DNA of 33,443 bases from Propionibacterium sp. (GCA_022837595.1 JALHFX010000015.1:1-33443), one strand, 5' to 3'. Counted from the stretch's first letter, positions 7,040 to 14,881 are shown. The notes: generated by a model from the letters alone, not told the origin. Numbers and translations are program-made.

Positions 7040-7428
7040 TTCACACCTCGCGCCTTCAGTGCCTCGATCTCGGCCTTGAGGCGCACGACCTCAGCGGCCA
7101 GATCCGCCTCACGGCGGGTTCTGAACTCCGACAGGCCGGTCATCGGCTTGCAGTCCCAGTCAAACAGGTGCTCGGTCACGATCCGGCCGCTTCCAGGATC
7201 GATCTCGTCGATCATGACCCCAGAGATGTCGTCGGCGAACTCCACCGCCGCGATGTCGAAACGCTCGCCGTTTGCCGTCGTCACCGTCCCGAACGACGGC
7301 CGAAGCCACTCGGTCGGGTTGGCGCATACGGCATCGGAGACCGTTTGAGCAATCTCCGCTGGCAAGGACGGCAGGTTCGTGCCGATAGCCTTTACGCGGA
7401 CGACCGCATAGACATGGGTGTTGTACAT
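7036..7428 (-). CDS. Hypothetical plasmid protein with C-terminal coiled coil
   Basis: This 130-residue protein is not recognised. It opens with a strand-like stretch (YNTHVYAVVRVKAIG) and a helix (LPAEIAQTVSDAVCANP). A beta-rich middle (GERFDIAAVEFADD, GVMIDEIDPGSG) follows. The C-terminal helix (READLAAEVVRLKAEIEALK) has heptad spacing for a short coiled coil. The ATG at 7428 is fixed by the leader, with AGGAGAAGC directly upstream. It overlaps the next gene by 4 nt. Confidence 0.7.
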   Translation of the reverse strand: MYNTHVYAVVRVKAIGTNLPSLPAEIAQTVSDAVCANPTEWLRPSFGTVTTANGERFDIAAVEFADDISGVMIDEIDPGSGRIVTEHLFDWDCKPMTGLSEFRTRREADLAAEVVRLKAEIEALKARGVK

Positions 7429-7528
7429 GGTGCTTCTCCTATGATTTCGCCGGGGAGCACCACGCCCCACCGGGCATGGAGATCCCGGCAGGATTGATGG
7501 ATTTGTGCTGTCCTATGCGGACATCGGC
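7429..7528 (-). promoter_or_regulatory. Leader, short form
   Basis: The ribosome-site stem pairs GGTGCT (7429-7434) with AGCACC (7456-7461). Stem 1 pairs CCGGGC-type arms around 7470-7492. A TGTCC-GCAT-AGGACA hairpin lies at about 7511-7525, overlapping the end of the upstream gene's region. Confidence 0.6.
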
Positions 7529-8071
7529 TTACTCGGCCGCTACTGCAATCTCGCCCAGCTCCAGATAGTCGATCTGCACCTTCTGGCACAGCGCGGAGAA
7601 GAACGCGAGATCCTTCTCGGCCTGGGTCGCGCCCTTACGAACGCTGAAGTCGATCTGCACGCGCTCGCCGTCCGGTGTGGACATGAAGCCCGTGTGGCAG
7701 ACCTTCGGCTCGACATCCTTGATGGGCCTGTAGGCCTGCCCCGCTTCTACCAGGGGTTGGACGCCATCACCCTTCTGAGACCCTCTCAGCAAGGCCGCCA
7801 GCACCTGGCCCGCGTCGTAGTAACCCGGGTCGACCGGGATATCCGAGACGATCGGTGCCTCACCATCCGGCCCAACGCGCACCACGCGAAGCCCCGACTG
7901 GGTTTCCCAGTAAGGTACGAACGCGATGTCCTGACCGCCCCATTCGCCGTCCTCATCGATCTGAGCGGCAATCGCCTTCAGGTTCTCTTCGGACAGGTCC
8001 GTGCCGGCGGGCAGGCTGATCGTTGCGTATGCAGACAGATCGCAACCGATCGTCATGGTCATTTTGCTCAT
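7529..8071 (-). CDS. Hypothetical plasmid protein
   Basis: This 180-residue protein is not recognised. It begins with alternating strands (SKMTMTIGCDLSAYATISLP) and contains a helix typical of adaptor-like small proteins (DLSEENLKAIAAQIDEDGEW). It ends with a conserved-looking block (RVQIDFSVRKGATQAEKDLA) and a helix-strand tail (LAFFSALCQKVQIDYLELG). The protein is acidic. The ATG at 8071 follows GGAGAG in the leader hairpin. It sits in the operon running from 9480 to 6356. Confidence 0.7.
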   Translation of the reverse strand: MSKMTMTIGCDLSAYATISLPAGTDLSEENLKAIAAQIDEDGEWGGQDIAFVPYWETQSGLRVVRVGPDGEAPIVSDIPVDPGYYDAGQVLAALLRGSQKGDGVQPLVEAGQAYRPIKDVEPKVCHTGFMSTPDGERVQIDFSVRKGATQAEKDLAFFSALCQKVQIDYLELGEIAVAAE

Positions 8072-8130
8072 GATTCTCTCCTTGCTTGGAGGGGTCACAA
8101 CCCATCCTGGGACGTGACCCCAGGATGGGT
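8072..8130 (-). promoter_or_regulatory. Leader, short form
   Basis: Stem 1 is an 11-bp perfect hairpin (CCCATCCTGGG at 8101-8111 with 8119-8129). The ribosome-site stem is the weakest of the set: CTCC (8078-8081) with GGAG (8088-8091). Confidence 0.55.
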
Positions 8131-8565
8131 TTAATGGATGATGACCGTGTCCGCAGAGGACAAGCCCGACGAACGGTTGTCCTGCAGCCAACGCTGAAGC
8201 TGCTGCATCTCATCTCTGGCGGACTCGATGTTCCAGCCTCTTTTCGCGTCATCCATGTAGGGCCAGTTGGCCCCCACGGCATCAGCGAAAAAGTTCAGCG
8301 CATCGATCGCCATCCAGTACGGACGACTGAAACACGTCGTGGTGATCGAAACCGCCTCGAATCGCAGCGTTCGGGGGTACCGTGAGGGGTCTCCAGAGGC
8401 TAGATCTTCACGAATCAGCCCCACGATTTCCGGCTTCATCACCTTGCTTGCAACCGTGGCGACGTAATCCTCGATCGTCGCCAGGAGTGCTTCTTCAAGG
8501 GCATCGACCCTGCTCTTGTGGGCCATCCGGTAGCGGGCAGCCTGTTCGACCTGGTGGGGCCACAT
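8131..8565 (-). CDS. Hypothetical plasmid protein
   Basis: This 144-residue protein is helical and not recognised. It has a long N-terminal helix (VDALEEALLATIEDYVATVA), an aromatic middle (TTCFSRPYWMAIDALNFFAD) and a C-terminal helix (DEMQQLQRWLQDN). It begins two bases after the stop codon of the 8568-8993 gene, so it needs no leader and is probably coupled to it. Confidence 0.7.
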   Translation of the reverse strand: MWPHQVEQAARYRMAHKSRVDALEEALLATIEDYVATVASKVMKPEIVGLIREDLASGDPSRYPRTLRFEAVSITTTCFSRPYWMAIDALNFFADAVGANWPYMDDAKRGWNIESARDEMQQLQRWLQDNRSSGLSSADTVIIH

Positions 8566-8567
8566 GA

Positions 8568-8993
8568 TCAGCCCTCCTCCACGATGCGCTCGAGGTACGA
8601 AACCACCCGCTCCAGAATCTGCGCATGCGTGAGCGTGCGCCGATCGGACAGGCTGAAGTAGTGATCGCCGACGCGCACCCAGATGCGGGTGACGTTGCCG
8701 TAGGTCATCTCCATCGACTTGAACGATTCACTGTCTTCAGCCCTGACCCAGTTGAGGGGAGGCATCACTTCGAGCGCTTCGATGAACTGCTCCGCGCTCA
8801 CCGGGTGGACCGGTTTGATGAAGCAGGACTCGATCGCCTTGTAGGCGACCTCGAACTCCTCGATGCTGACGTCGGGATACTCTCCGCGCAGCTCATCGAG
8901 CGTTTTGCCACAGATCTGCGTTCGGCCATCCGGCCGCACGAAGTCGATCACGGTCTTGCGAGCACGTGAGAAGGCAACTTGGTCTTGGGACAT
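8568..8993 (-). CDS. Hypothetical plasmid protein
   Basis: This 141-residue protein is not recognised. Segments: a helix-rich N-terminus (KTVIDFVRPDGRTQICGKTL, then EEFEVAYKAIESCF), a central block around ALEVMPPLNWVR, and a beta hairpin with a helix at the C-terminus (NVTRIWVRVGDHYFSLSD, then THAQILERVVSYLERIV). The pattern of a beta-sheet carrying GDxYF suggests a binding rather than catalytic role, but that is a guess. The ATG is fixed by GGAGCTACACC in the leader. Confidence 0.7.
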   Translation of the reverse strand: MSQDQVAFSRARKTVIDFVRPDGRTQICGKTLDELRGEYPDVSIEEFEVAYKAIESCFIKPVHPVSAEQFIEALEVMPPLNWVRAEDSESFKSMEMTYGNVTRIWVRVGDHYFSLSDRRTLTHAQILERVVSYLERIVEEG

Positions 8994-9066
8994 GGTGTAG
9001 CTCCAGGTAATGAGGGGCTACACCCCCATGGGGAATGGAGCCCCATGGGATTGACGGTGGTACGGG
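8994..9066 (-). promoter_or_regulatory. Leader, short form
   Basis: The ribosome-site stem is an 8-bp perfect pairing of GGTGTAGC (8994-9001) with GCTACACC (9017-9024). Stem 1 is a 9-bp perfect pairing of 9025-9033 with 9041-9049. Confidence 0.7.
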
Positions 9067-9480
9067 TTAGAGCTGGGCGACGACGCGCTGCACGAAGTCC
9101 TGGTCGATGCCGTCCTGGCCAGGTTCAGCCTGTTCGGTCATGACCGCATCGAGCACGTAGTAGGTCTTATCGCCGACCTGGCGATGATCCTCTTCGTCCG
9201 AGCTTTCGAGGTCTGCGTCGAGCACCACCACCCGCATCGGCACATTGGACCGGGTGCAGTAGATGGCGCCGCCGTTTACCTCGATCACCGCGGTGGGGAT
9301 CGGCTGCTCCGCGTTGATCGACTCGCACAGACTGTCGATCTCGGTGTTACTGAGGGGGGTGAGCGTTCCACCATCGGTTTCGATGTCATGCATCGACTCA
9401 GACATAACGCCGCGATACGCCTGCCAGTAGCGCAGGGCCGCCAGCACAGTTCCGAGTTCGCGTTGGGAAAGCTGCTTCAT
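9067..9480 (-). CDS. Hypothetical acidic plasmid protein, first gene of a six-gene operon
   Basis: This 137-residue protein is not recognised. The N-terminal helix (SQRELGTVLAALRYWQAYRG) and the segment PLSNTEIDSLCESIN look like an operon-specific family signature. A strand region (AVIEVNGGAIYCTRSN, MRVVVLDADLE) and a very acidic turn (ESSDEEDH) follow. The start follows GGAGAATCACC in the leader. It carries the long-form leader and heads the operon that ends at the terminator at 6297-6333. Confidence 0.7.
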   Translation of the reverse strand: MKQLSQRELGTVLAALRYWQAYRGVMSESMHDIETDGGTLTPLSNTEIDSLCESINAEQPIPTAVIEVNGGAIYCTRSNVPMRVVVLDADLESSDEEDHRQVGDKTYYVLDAVMTEQAEPGQDGIDQDFVQRVVAQL

Positions 9481-9635
9481 GGTGATTCTCCAGTGAAAAC
9501 GGAGACACCACGCCCTGCTACGGGGACGAAAGGTGTCCCCGTGGTGGGTTGTATGTCCTGAACGGACAGGGAAGGCTGGGTTCGGCTCTGAGGAGCCCGG
9601 TGGGTTCAGCTACCGGTTTGGCGCTAGGCCAAATC
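9481..9635 (-). promoter_or_regulatory. Leader, long form
   Basis: The ribosome-site stem pairs GGTG/CTCC (9481-9484, 9488-9491) with GGAG/CACC (9501-9504, 9506-9509). Stem 1 is an 8-bp perfect pairing of 9520-9527 with 9535-9542. Then come a GTCC-GTTC-AGGAC hairpin and the 5' domain with GGGCTC-CTCA-GAGCC and the GTAGCTG and CCAGCC arms up to about 9630. Confidence 0.75.
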
Positions 9636-9748
9636 GAGAGCCGAGTGTAACCAGCGGATGAAGTGGGCGCAAGGAACTGCATCCCTGCAGCGCAGCTAGA
9701 GCGCGCATTGCCCCATCGGCTGGCCGGTCATCTCGTGACCGAAATGCG

Positions 9749-9786
9749 CGTCAAGCCCCACCACTTCAGGGCGGGGAGGATGTCAC
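9749..9786. repeat. IS200/IS605-end-like hairpin relic
   Basis: TCAAGCCCCACC followed by CTTCAGGGCGGGGAGGATGTC forms the GC hairpin with flanking TCAAG/GATGTCA typical of IS200/IS605 element ends. No TnpA or TnpB is nearby. The same GGGCGGGGAGGATGTCA block recurs at 17611-17627. Otherwise 9636-9942 holds no convincing gene; a 72-codon TTG-started frame at 9728-9946 runs through this hairpin. Confidence 0.45.
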
Positions 9787-9942
9787 CCCGAAGGTAGTTT
9801 GTGTGTGCTGCTATCCGATGCTCTACGTCTGCACGGTTAGTGCAAATCGTCTCTGCTGCATCTTCGCCGCCGGGCTTTCCGGGTCGATCGGCATGCCCGT
9901 TGCCTGGTGGAGCACCGTCCGGTGCATCATCCGCCCCGAAAC

Positions 9943-10212
9943 TCAAAGCGGGGTCTGGTAGATCTGCACCTGGCCAAGCTCAATCGCCTCGAAGAACGCT
10001 CGAAACTCGGCCTTGGTTGCGTCTCTCACCGAGATTTCGCTCACGACCCGAAGCAGCTTTCCGTTGTTGTCCAGACGGAACCGCTCGCCGGCGCCGATGA
10101 TCTCGGCCTCCGTGATGCGCTGTCCGCACCATTCATGGCTGTGGTTCTTGAACGCCTCGTGGATTCTCTCGGCGCTGCCCCCCAGGCTGGGGCGGTTCTT
10201 TCGATCTTGCAT
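9943..10212 (-). CDS. Hypothetical plasmid protein following the C5 methyltransferase
   Basis: This 89-residue protein is not recognised. It has a helical N-terminus (GSAERIHEAFKNHSHEWCG), strands (AEIIGAGERFRLD, KLLRVVSEISV) and a helix (KAEFRAFFEAIELGQ). The ATG at 10212 follows GGAGAG in the leader. It lies 69 nt downstream of the C5 methyltransferase gene in the same direction, so it may modulate or partner that enzyme; this is a context-only inference. Confidence 0.7.
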   Translation of the reverse strand: MQDRKNRPSLGGSAERIHEAFKNHSHEWCGQRITEAEIIGAGERFRLDNNGKLLRVVSEISVRDATKAEFRAFFEAIELGQVQIYQTPL

Positions 10213-10281
10213 TTCTCTCTCCAGCGAATGCCCGGGAGAGTCCTCGCCCGATGGGCGAGAACCCATCGGGCGAGTGATTGT
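10213..10281 (-). promoter_or_regulatory. Leader, short form
   Basis: Stem 1 is a 13-bp perfect hairpin (10243-10255 with 10262-10274). The ribosome-site stem is a 6-bp perfect pairing of CTCTCC (10217-10222) with GGAGAG (10235-10240). Confidence 0.7.
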
Positions 10282-11694
10282 TCAGGCCGCCATCAACAGC
10301 GCAGCCAGTTCGTTTTCTTGCACCTCTGCGACGCTGAACCAGCGCTTCAAGGTCCGGGCCAGAAGCTCGCCAACAGCCACGAACGCCGAGAACACGATCG
10401 ACTGACCGAGAACCTCGTGCGCTGTGGTTGCGGAAAGACCTTCGATCAGCTCCGCAGGGATGCCCTTGCAGGCTGCATGCTCACGCGGGGTGAGCAAGCG
10501 CAGCAGCTCGGGCCGGCTCGGGTGCTGCACCTTCGGTTCGGTGCTTCGGTTCTTGGCGTAGCCAGTCCCGATCGTTCCAACCTTGGTCGACTCCGGGCCC
10601 ACGATCTGCATCGCGAACCCCTTGCCGGCCGCAGCGTCACGCTCTTCCTTGGCTTTCAGGTAGCCCATCTCGGACCAGCACGGAGCATCATCCGCGACGG
10701 ACTCCAGGATCTCGCCCAGACGCCGTTCCCGACGCTCAGGCTTGACCAGGCACGACCAGTCGAAGGAGATCCCTTCGGTGACCGCCACCATGCACATGCG
10801 CTGCCGGTGCTCGAGCTCGTTGAACTCGGCCCCATCGAGCACGGTTTCATGCACGACGTAGCCCAGATCGCGAAGCTGGTGCCGGATGATGAACATCGAG
10901 GCCGTGTTTGCGTACGGCACGACGTTCTCGAGCACCACCAGGGCCGGATTGACCTTGGCGATGATGGCCAGAAGCGCCACCACGAGATGTCCGACATCCG
11001 GGTGCGCTTCCGCGCACGAGGTGCCGTTCTTCGCCCGCCCCGAGAGGCTTGCGCCCGTGCATGGAATACCGGCAAAGAGCGCATCGACCTCGCTGAGCTT
11101 ACTCATCGCCCAGGCATCGAACACGAGCTCCTGCATGGGCGCCCCGAGTGCGACCGTGTCCGGGCGCCAGGCGGGGTTAGCCGACGAGGCATGCTCGAGC
11201 AGTTCCGGACGGATGTCATTGGCGAAGGCCAGATGCGTCTGGAGGCCTTCGGCGCCGAACCCGCGGTGGAGCGCGAGATCAAGCACACCCCCGCCGTGCG
11301 AGAGCGACCCGACCTTTAGAGCCTCGCCCCGCTGCAGCTTCTGACGAAGCCGCTCGATACGCTCGACCTTTCGAGCCTCACTCGCCAGCGGCAGAATGTA
11401 GATCACGCCCTGGCCGGTGACGATTCGCACCTGCTCGAGACCCTTGAAGACTGACAGCGTCTCCAGCGAGTTGATGTCGATCACCGGGACTTCCTTGCCG
11501 CCGGCCTCCTTGCGGGAAACGCGACGAAGGCCGCCCTCCTCCCGTCGCAGGATGACCGCTTTGCGGTCACGTTCGACATGGACAGAGAACGACGAACCGG
11601 GCGTGAAACCGGCCTGCTCGGGCTGGCGACCCTGCAGCCAAACCCTCGGAATGCCACGGTTCGAGCCAATCTTCACTACTTGGTAGTTCTGCAT
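10282..11694 (-). CDS. DNA (cytosine-5) methyltransferase with SymE/AbrB-like N-terminal domain
   Basis: This 470-residue protein is of the C5 type. Methylase motifs: a divergent cofactor loop SLSHGGGVLDLAL (130-142), the catalytic cysteine Cys212 in GIPCTGASLSGR, VVLENVV with Glu256 and Asn257, and a QRR-like HRQRMCMV (297-304). The glycine-rich motif near the C-terminus is GQSIVF. Residues 1-50 (VKIGSNRGIPRVWLQGR, then AGFTPGSSFSV) look like a SymE/AbrB swapped-hairpin DNA-binding domain, an unusual fusion. It should methylate cytosine in host or plasmid DNA. No cognate endonuclease is adjacent, so it is probably a solitary or protective methylase. A long-form leader precedes it, and the HTH gene 12138-12521 diverges from it. 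Confidence 0.9.
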   Translation of the reverse strand: MQNYQVVKIGSNRGIPRVWLQGRQPEQAGFTPGSSFSVHVERDRKAVILRREEGGLRRVSRKEAGGKEVPVIDINSLETLSVFKGLEQVRIVTGQGVIYILPLASEARKVERIERLRQKLQRGEALKVGSLSHGGGVLDLALHRGFGAEGLQTHLAFANDIRPELLEHASSANPAWRPDTVALGAPMQELVFDAWAMSKLSEVDALFAGIPCTGASLSGRAKNGTSCAEAHPDVGHLVVALLAIIAKVNPALVVLENVVPYANTASMFIIRHQLRDLGYVVHETVLDGAEFNELEHRQRMCMVAVTEGISFDWSCLVKPERRERRLGEILESVADDAPCWSEMGYLKAKEERDAAAGKGFAMQIVGPESTKVGTIGTGYAKNRSTEPKVQHPSRPELLRLLTPREHAACKGIPAELIEGLSATTAHEVLGQSIVFSAFVAVGELLARTLKRWFSVAEVQENELAALLMAA

Positions 11695-11850
11695 GGTGTT
11701 TCTCCAGAAAAAACGGAGACACCACGCCCGCCTTGCAGGGGAGTGATGTCCCCGTGAGGTGGGTTGTTGTCCTGTGCGGACGAGAGAGGCTGGGTTTGCT
11801 CGGTTGAGTCCGGTGGGTCCAGCTACCGGTTCGGCACGAGGCCAAAGCTA
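11695..11850 (-). promoter_or_regulatory. Leader, long form, of the C5 methyltransferase
   Basis: The ribosome-site stem pairs GGTGT and CTCC (11695-11699, 11702-11705) with GGAG and ACACC (11715-11718, 11719-11723). Stem 1 pairs GGGGA (11738-11742) with TCCCC (11749-11753). A GTCC-GCAC-AGGAC hairpin and the 5' domain follow; the inner stem is reduced to GACTC/GAG. Confidence 0.7.
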
Positions 11851-12137
11851 AAAACTAGTCTAACCATCGGTTGATTGGGGCGCAAGGATTTTGACCCTTG
11901 ACGCCTCTTCACAACACGCAGTTGGCATACAGGTCGCTCAGCACGTGATTGCTGGCGCCTGAAGGAATCTATCAAGACATCGTGCTCCTCTGATGCTCGG
12001 ATCTGGGCTTAGAAATGGTATCCGTCACTCAATCCGAGGCACGCGGTGAACGCCGATTTTTCCAGCAAATCTGACCACTCCCAATACACGCACGAACATG
12101 CTTAACTGGCAGTTGTCAAATCCAATGGACTTCAGAC
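11851..12137. promoter_or_regulatory. Divergent intergenic region between methyltransferase leader and HTH gene
   Basis: This is a 287-base stretch without a credible gene. It must hold the promoters for both the methyltransferase operon (minus) and the HTH regulator (plus). A small inverted repeat ACC-ATC-GGT lies at about 11863-11872. I could not fix -35/-10 boxes with confidence. Confidence 0.4.
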
Positions 12138-12521
12138 ATGGCACCCAAGAACCTCTTCGGAACCCTACTTCTGGCCATTCGAGTACAGAAACGCACTTCG
12201 CAGAAAGACCTCGCGTTTGCTGCAAAGATCGATCAATCGCACCTTTCAGGGATTGAAAGTGGCCGACGTGCCCCGCCAAACGACCCAGTGCTCTCTAGGC
12301 TGTGCGGCGCTCTACAAGCCACAGACACTGAGCGGACCGCCCTGCGCAGAGCGCTCGAGTTGAGCAGGTTCGCACGCAAGCTGAGGGGCGACCACGATTT
12401 TGTCGGGGCAGTTGTGAACTGCGCACTCAAGGAAGACCCCTTGTTCAGCCTGGCCACAAGCCTCTGCCTTGAAGGGAAGGATGGAGAACACGTGCGCCGC
12501 AGGCGAAATTGGTGGGATTGA
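12138..12521 (+). CDS. XRE-family helix-turn-helix regulator
   Basis: This 127-residue protein has an N-terminal HTH_XRE domain (about residues 8-65). The turn and recognition helix are SQKDLAFAAKIDQSHLSGIE, ending with the family's GRRAPP. The C-terminal part is basic and helical. It binds DNA as a repressor or activator. It is transcribed away from the C5 methyltransferase, the arrangement of controller proteins in restriction-modification or phage-like modules, so it is a good candidate to control the methylase operon promoter. It is one of the few plus-strand genes of the module and has no hairpin leader. Confidence 0.85.
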   Translation: MAPKNLFGTLLLAIRVQKRTSQKDLAFAAKIDQSHLSGIESGRRAPPNDPVLSRLCGALQATDTERTALRRALELSRFARKLRGDHDFVGAVVNCALKEDPLFSLATSLCLEGKDGEHVRRRRNWWD

Positions 12522-12686
12522 AGTCGGGGCCTGAGATGGTTCAACGACGGGAGAGCCCACCGAGTGGACGGCCGATTGGCACCCCCCATCATCGGTCGCC
12601 GGAGGATGCCAAGATTGAGCAGTTCCAGGCCGTGCTCGTCGCATACGCAGGGGCTAGGGCGTGCGAGGCGTTTTCGAGGCTGCAAC

Positions 12687-12721
12687 AACAAAAACCCGGC
12701 GTTTGAGGCCGGGTTTTTGTT
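12687..12721. terminator. Bidirectional rho-independent terminator
   Basis: A 14-bp perfect stem (AACAAAAACCCGGC with GCCGGGTTTTTGTT) has a 7-base loop. A- and T-runs let it work in both directions, serving the convergent HTH and secreted-protein genes. Confidence 0.85.
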
Positions 12722-12735
12722 GGGGCTTGGCTGCC

Positions 12736-13182
12736 CTACTTCTTGGCCTTCGGAAAGGCTGCCCGCTCCTGGCTGAGGCTTGCGATTGCACGATCAATGT
12801 CCCACTGCTTGAGCGCATCATTGATGGCCGCCACCATCAGCTCATCTGCGACGTTCTGGCTGGCGTTAGAGTTCACGAAAGTCGACATGGACGCATTCGA
12901 TGACGAGATGATCTGCGAGTTTAGGTCTCCTAAAGTGAGGCTGGCCCACCCGATCGACTTGCCTTGCAGGACAACCGAATTTGCGGCAATCACGACGCGA
13001 GCCTTTGCTCGATTTATCTTTTGGCAGATCGTTTGAAAATTCGGGGTGCTCAATCCGCCGTACTGATTGAGGCTCTTTTCGACTTCGTTAGTACGGGTCA
13101 AGGTTAAAAGGCAGTCAGCGTTCGCCGACAGCGAAGAGAGCGCGAGCACAGCAGCAACAGCAACGGTTTTGAAATTCAGCAT
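12736..13182 (-). CDS. Secreted/periplasmic hypothetical protein
   Basis: This 148-residue protein has a clear signal peptide (MLNFKTVAVAAVLALSSLSANA, cleavage near 22/23). The mature protein has two cysteines (C24, C53) that could form a disulfide, a Ser/Asn-rich centre (SSSNASMSTFVNSNASQNV) and a C-terminal helix ending in basic residues. No family was recognised. It lacks the hairpin leader of its neighbours and has its own terminator, so it is an independent unit, possibly a plasmid cargo gene. Confidence 0.75.
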   Translation of the reverse strand: MLNFKTVAVAAVLALSSLSANADCLLTLTRTNEVEKSLNQYGGLSTPNFQTICQKINRAKARVVIAANSVVLQGKSIGWASLTLGDLNSQIISSSNASMSTFVNSNASQNVADELMVAAINDALKQWDIDRAIASLSQERAAFPKAKK

Positions 13183-13585
13183 ATTTTCTCCCTTAAAGTT
13201 GGCGCAACAATAACTAACCTTCTTCTCCAGTGGACCGGGTTTTCTGGAGCAAAAGCCCCAAACTTACCCGATCCCCCAGTCAATGACTCCCAACTACATC
13301 ACGCACGTAAGAGCATCCCGAGCATCTCTTATGCCATCCGATCAGTGATCTGCCCCTCTTCGCGCGCTCGCTCGAACCGACATCGCAGCCGCGAATTGGC
13401 TTGTTCAAGATCGGGCTAAACCGTACGAAGAGATGCTGGTAGGTGCGACACGGTTCGCCCAACTCCCTGCGGAGTCGGCCCTCGGTGTCGTCGGAAAGGT
13501 TAAGGTCGGACATTGGCACGGCAACTGATGCAGATTCGATGCGTCCAGCGTACCGGCAGGTGTTCGTCCTTCAAGCCCAGCTAAG
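13183..13585. other. Gene-poor stretch with a doubtful 79-codon frame
   Basis: About 400 bases upstream of the secreted-protein gene. A minus-strand frame 13280-13519 opens with a plausible start (MPMSDLNLSDDTEGRLRREL) but turns into low-quality sequence. It may be the head of a decayed gene. The promoter of the secreted-protein gene should lie in the 13183-13280 part. Confidence 0.35.
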
Positions 13586-13626
13586 CAAAAGGCCCGACTT
13601 ACACGCATGCGCGTAAGCCGGGCCTT
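13586..13626 (-). terminator. Terminator of the 15662-13632 operon
   Basis: AAGGCCCG (13589-13596) pairs with CGGGCCTT (13619-13626), with an inner CTTAC/GTAAG stem. On the minus strand it is followed by TTTT. It lies six bases after the last gene. Confidence 0.75.
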
Positions 13627-13631
13627 CGAGG

Positions 13632-14048
13632 CTATGCCTCTTGGTAATGGTTCAGCCGATCAGCAGCAACTGCCGCCTTCTCGTCCGGGATGTCCTCGCG
13701 GCACGTCCCAGGCTGGATCGCCTGCACTTCCTCGTCGGAGATGACAACGAACGTGGCGCCGGCAAGCGGGACGTGATGCAAGTTAAACGCGCCGTCGTTC
13801 GGGACTTTCCAGTCCTTCACCGACTTCACGATGCAGTGCCCCGGTTTCTCGCGCGCCTCTAGCACCGTTCCGCTCCAGCGTCCGGAGTGGGTGATCGCGT
13901 CGATGGTGTGCTGCAGTTCATTCGCTGCTACTTCGCGCTCGCGCGCCGGGCCGCAATGGGCAGCACCGCCGCCAAGTTGTCCGCCGTGCCCTTGCACGGA
14001 GCCGACGTAGCGCCGGCCGTCTGCGGTGGTGATACGGAAATAGACCAT
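13632..14048 (-). CDS. Hypothetical plasmid protein
   Basis: This 138-residue protein is not recognised. It starts with strands around YFRITTADGRRYVGSVQG and has a Gly/His/Cys-rich loop (GQLGGGAAHCGP) and a helix (AANELQHTIDAITHS). Strands near FVVISDEEVQAIQPG and a C-terminal helix follow. The ATG at 14048 follows GGAACCG in the leader. It is the last of four genes in its operon, followed at once by a terminator. Confidence 0.7.
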   Translation of the reverse strand: MVYFRITTADGRRYVGSVQGHGGQLGGGAAHCGPAREREVAANELQHTIDAITHSGRWSGTVLEAREKPGHCIVKSVKDWKVPNDGAFNLHHVPLAGATFVVISDEEVQAIQPGTCREDIPDEKAAVAADRLNHYQEA

Positions 14049-14126
14049 GTTGCGGTTCCTCGTTGTTGCGGGGGAACCGACCCAAGGGCGCGGTTTGCCC
14101 CCTTGGGTTTTGGTTGGAAGTCGTAC
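14049..14126 (-). promoter_or_regulatory. Leader, short form
   Basis: The ribosome-site stem is a 7-bp perfect pairing of CGGTTCC (14053-14059) with GGAACCG (14073-14079). Stem 1 is a 9-bp perfect pairing of 14080-14088 with 14100-14108. Confidence 0.7.
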
Positions 14127-14339
14127 TCAGGACTGCCCGATGGCGGCCTCACACTCGCGGATCTCTCCCATCAGTTGCTCACGCTGCGACTGCAAGGACT
14201 GCAGGGAAAGCGCATAAGCTTCGAGCGCGCCATCGTGCTCGATGATCCGATGCTGCGCCGCGATCGCGTCCTCGCAGGAGGCCAGGAGTTCTTTGGCCCA
14301 GGCCAGCCTTTTGGCTAGACGGTCGTTCTCATCGCTCAT
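14127..14339 (-). CDS. Small coiled-coil protein
   Basis: This 70-residue protein is almost entirely helical, with heptad-like spacing (RLAKRLAWAKELLASCEDAI, then LQSLQSQREQLMGEIRECEA), so it is probably a coiled-coil dimer or adaptor. Its ATG overlaps the stop codon of the upstream gene (ATGA at 14336-14339), which explains why it has no hairpin leader. Confidence 0.7.
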   Translation of the reverse strand: MSDENDRLAKRLAWAKELLASCEDAIAAQHRIIEHDGALEAYALSLQSLQSQREQLMGEIRECEAAIGQS

Positions 14340-14881
14340 TGCCCCACTCCCTCGATCTCCAGGACACGACACCCGGGATAGGCGTCGATGACCTGTTCCT
14401 TGGCATGGCCCTCGGTCTCGGCCCAGCACTCATAGGCGCTGGGCGTTTGATCGAGCGTCTCGGCGCCCGGTTGCTCGATGAGGAGCGCCCGGTAGAAATT
14501 CAGACGGTACGGGGCCAGCATCCAGGTTGCGTCATCCTTGGCGGTTACGGGTTTGTCGCCCTCGGTGCTCGCGAACTTGGTTGCAAGGTCGAGGGTTGTC
14601 CAACCGTAGGTGTTTGACCAGAAGCCGGCGCCATCTCCCCTGTCCATCTCGGACCGGGAGAAGATCACCCAGTCGCGGAAGGCATCGCCCTCCTCGTAGG
14701 TGCCGTTCGCAATCGAATCGTTCATTTCTTCGCAGACTTCGCCTGAATGATCGATTGCCCAATCGATCACATTGCCGCCGTTCTCGACCCAGTGTTTTCG
14801 GAGCATCTCGTTGATGCTGTCGGTGACATTCGATTCTTCAGCTTCGTCGACAAGGATGGTGACGGTTACGGTGTGTGCCAT
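14336..14881 (-). CDS. Hypothetical acidic plasmid protein
   Basis: This 181-residue protein is not recognised. The start (AHTVTVTILVDEAEESNVTD) is a strand followed by an acidic helix. A Trp/Asp-rich middle (NVIDWAIDHSGEV, FRDWVIFSRSEMD) and a C-terminal region with YECWAETEGHAKEQVIDAYP follow. The strong acidic character is shared with several neighbours. The ATG is fixed by TCTGGAGGCACC in the leader. It is second in its operon. Confidence 0.7.
   Translation of the reverse strand: MAHTVTVTILVDEAEESNVTDSINEMLRKHWVENGGNVIDWAIDHSGEVCEEMNDSIANGTYEEGDAFRDWVIFSRSEMDRGDGAGFWSNTYGWTTLDLATKFASTEGDKPVTAKDDATWMLAPYRLNFYRALLIEQPGAETLDQTPSAYECWAETEGHAKEQVIDAYPGCRVLEIEGVGQ

Noticed and set aside
9728..9946. 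72-codon minus-strand frame with TTG start overlapping the end of the 9943-10212 gene
   Set aside because: It reads through the IS-like hairpin relic, starts with a rare codon and has no ribosome-binding site of its own.
9907..11319. 470-codon plus-strand open frame opposite the C5 methyltransferase
   Set aside because: It is the antisense of a clear methylase with conserved motifs; its predicted product is Arg/His-rich with no domain, as expected for a GC-rich shadow frame.
12509..12706. 65-codon plus-strand frame after the HTH gene
   Set aside because: It runs into the 12687-12721 terminator and lacks domain or start signals.
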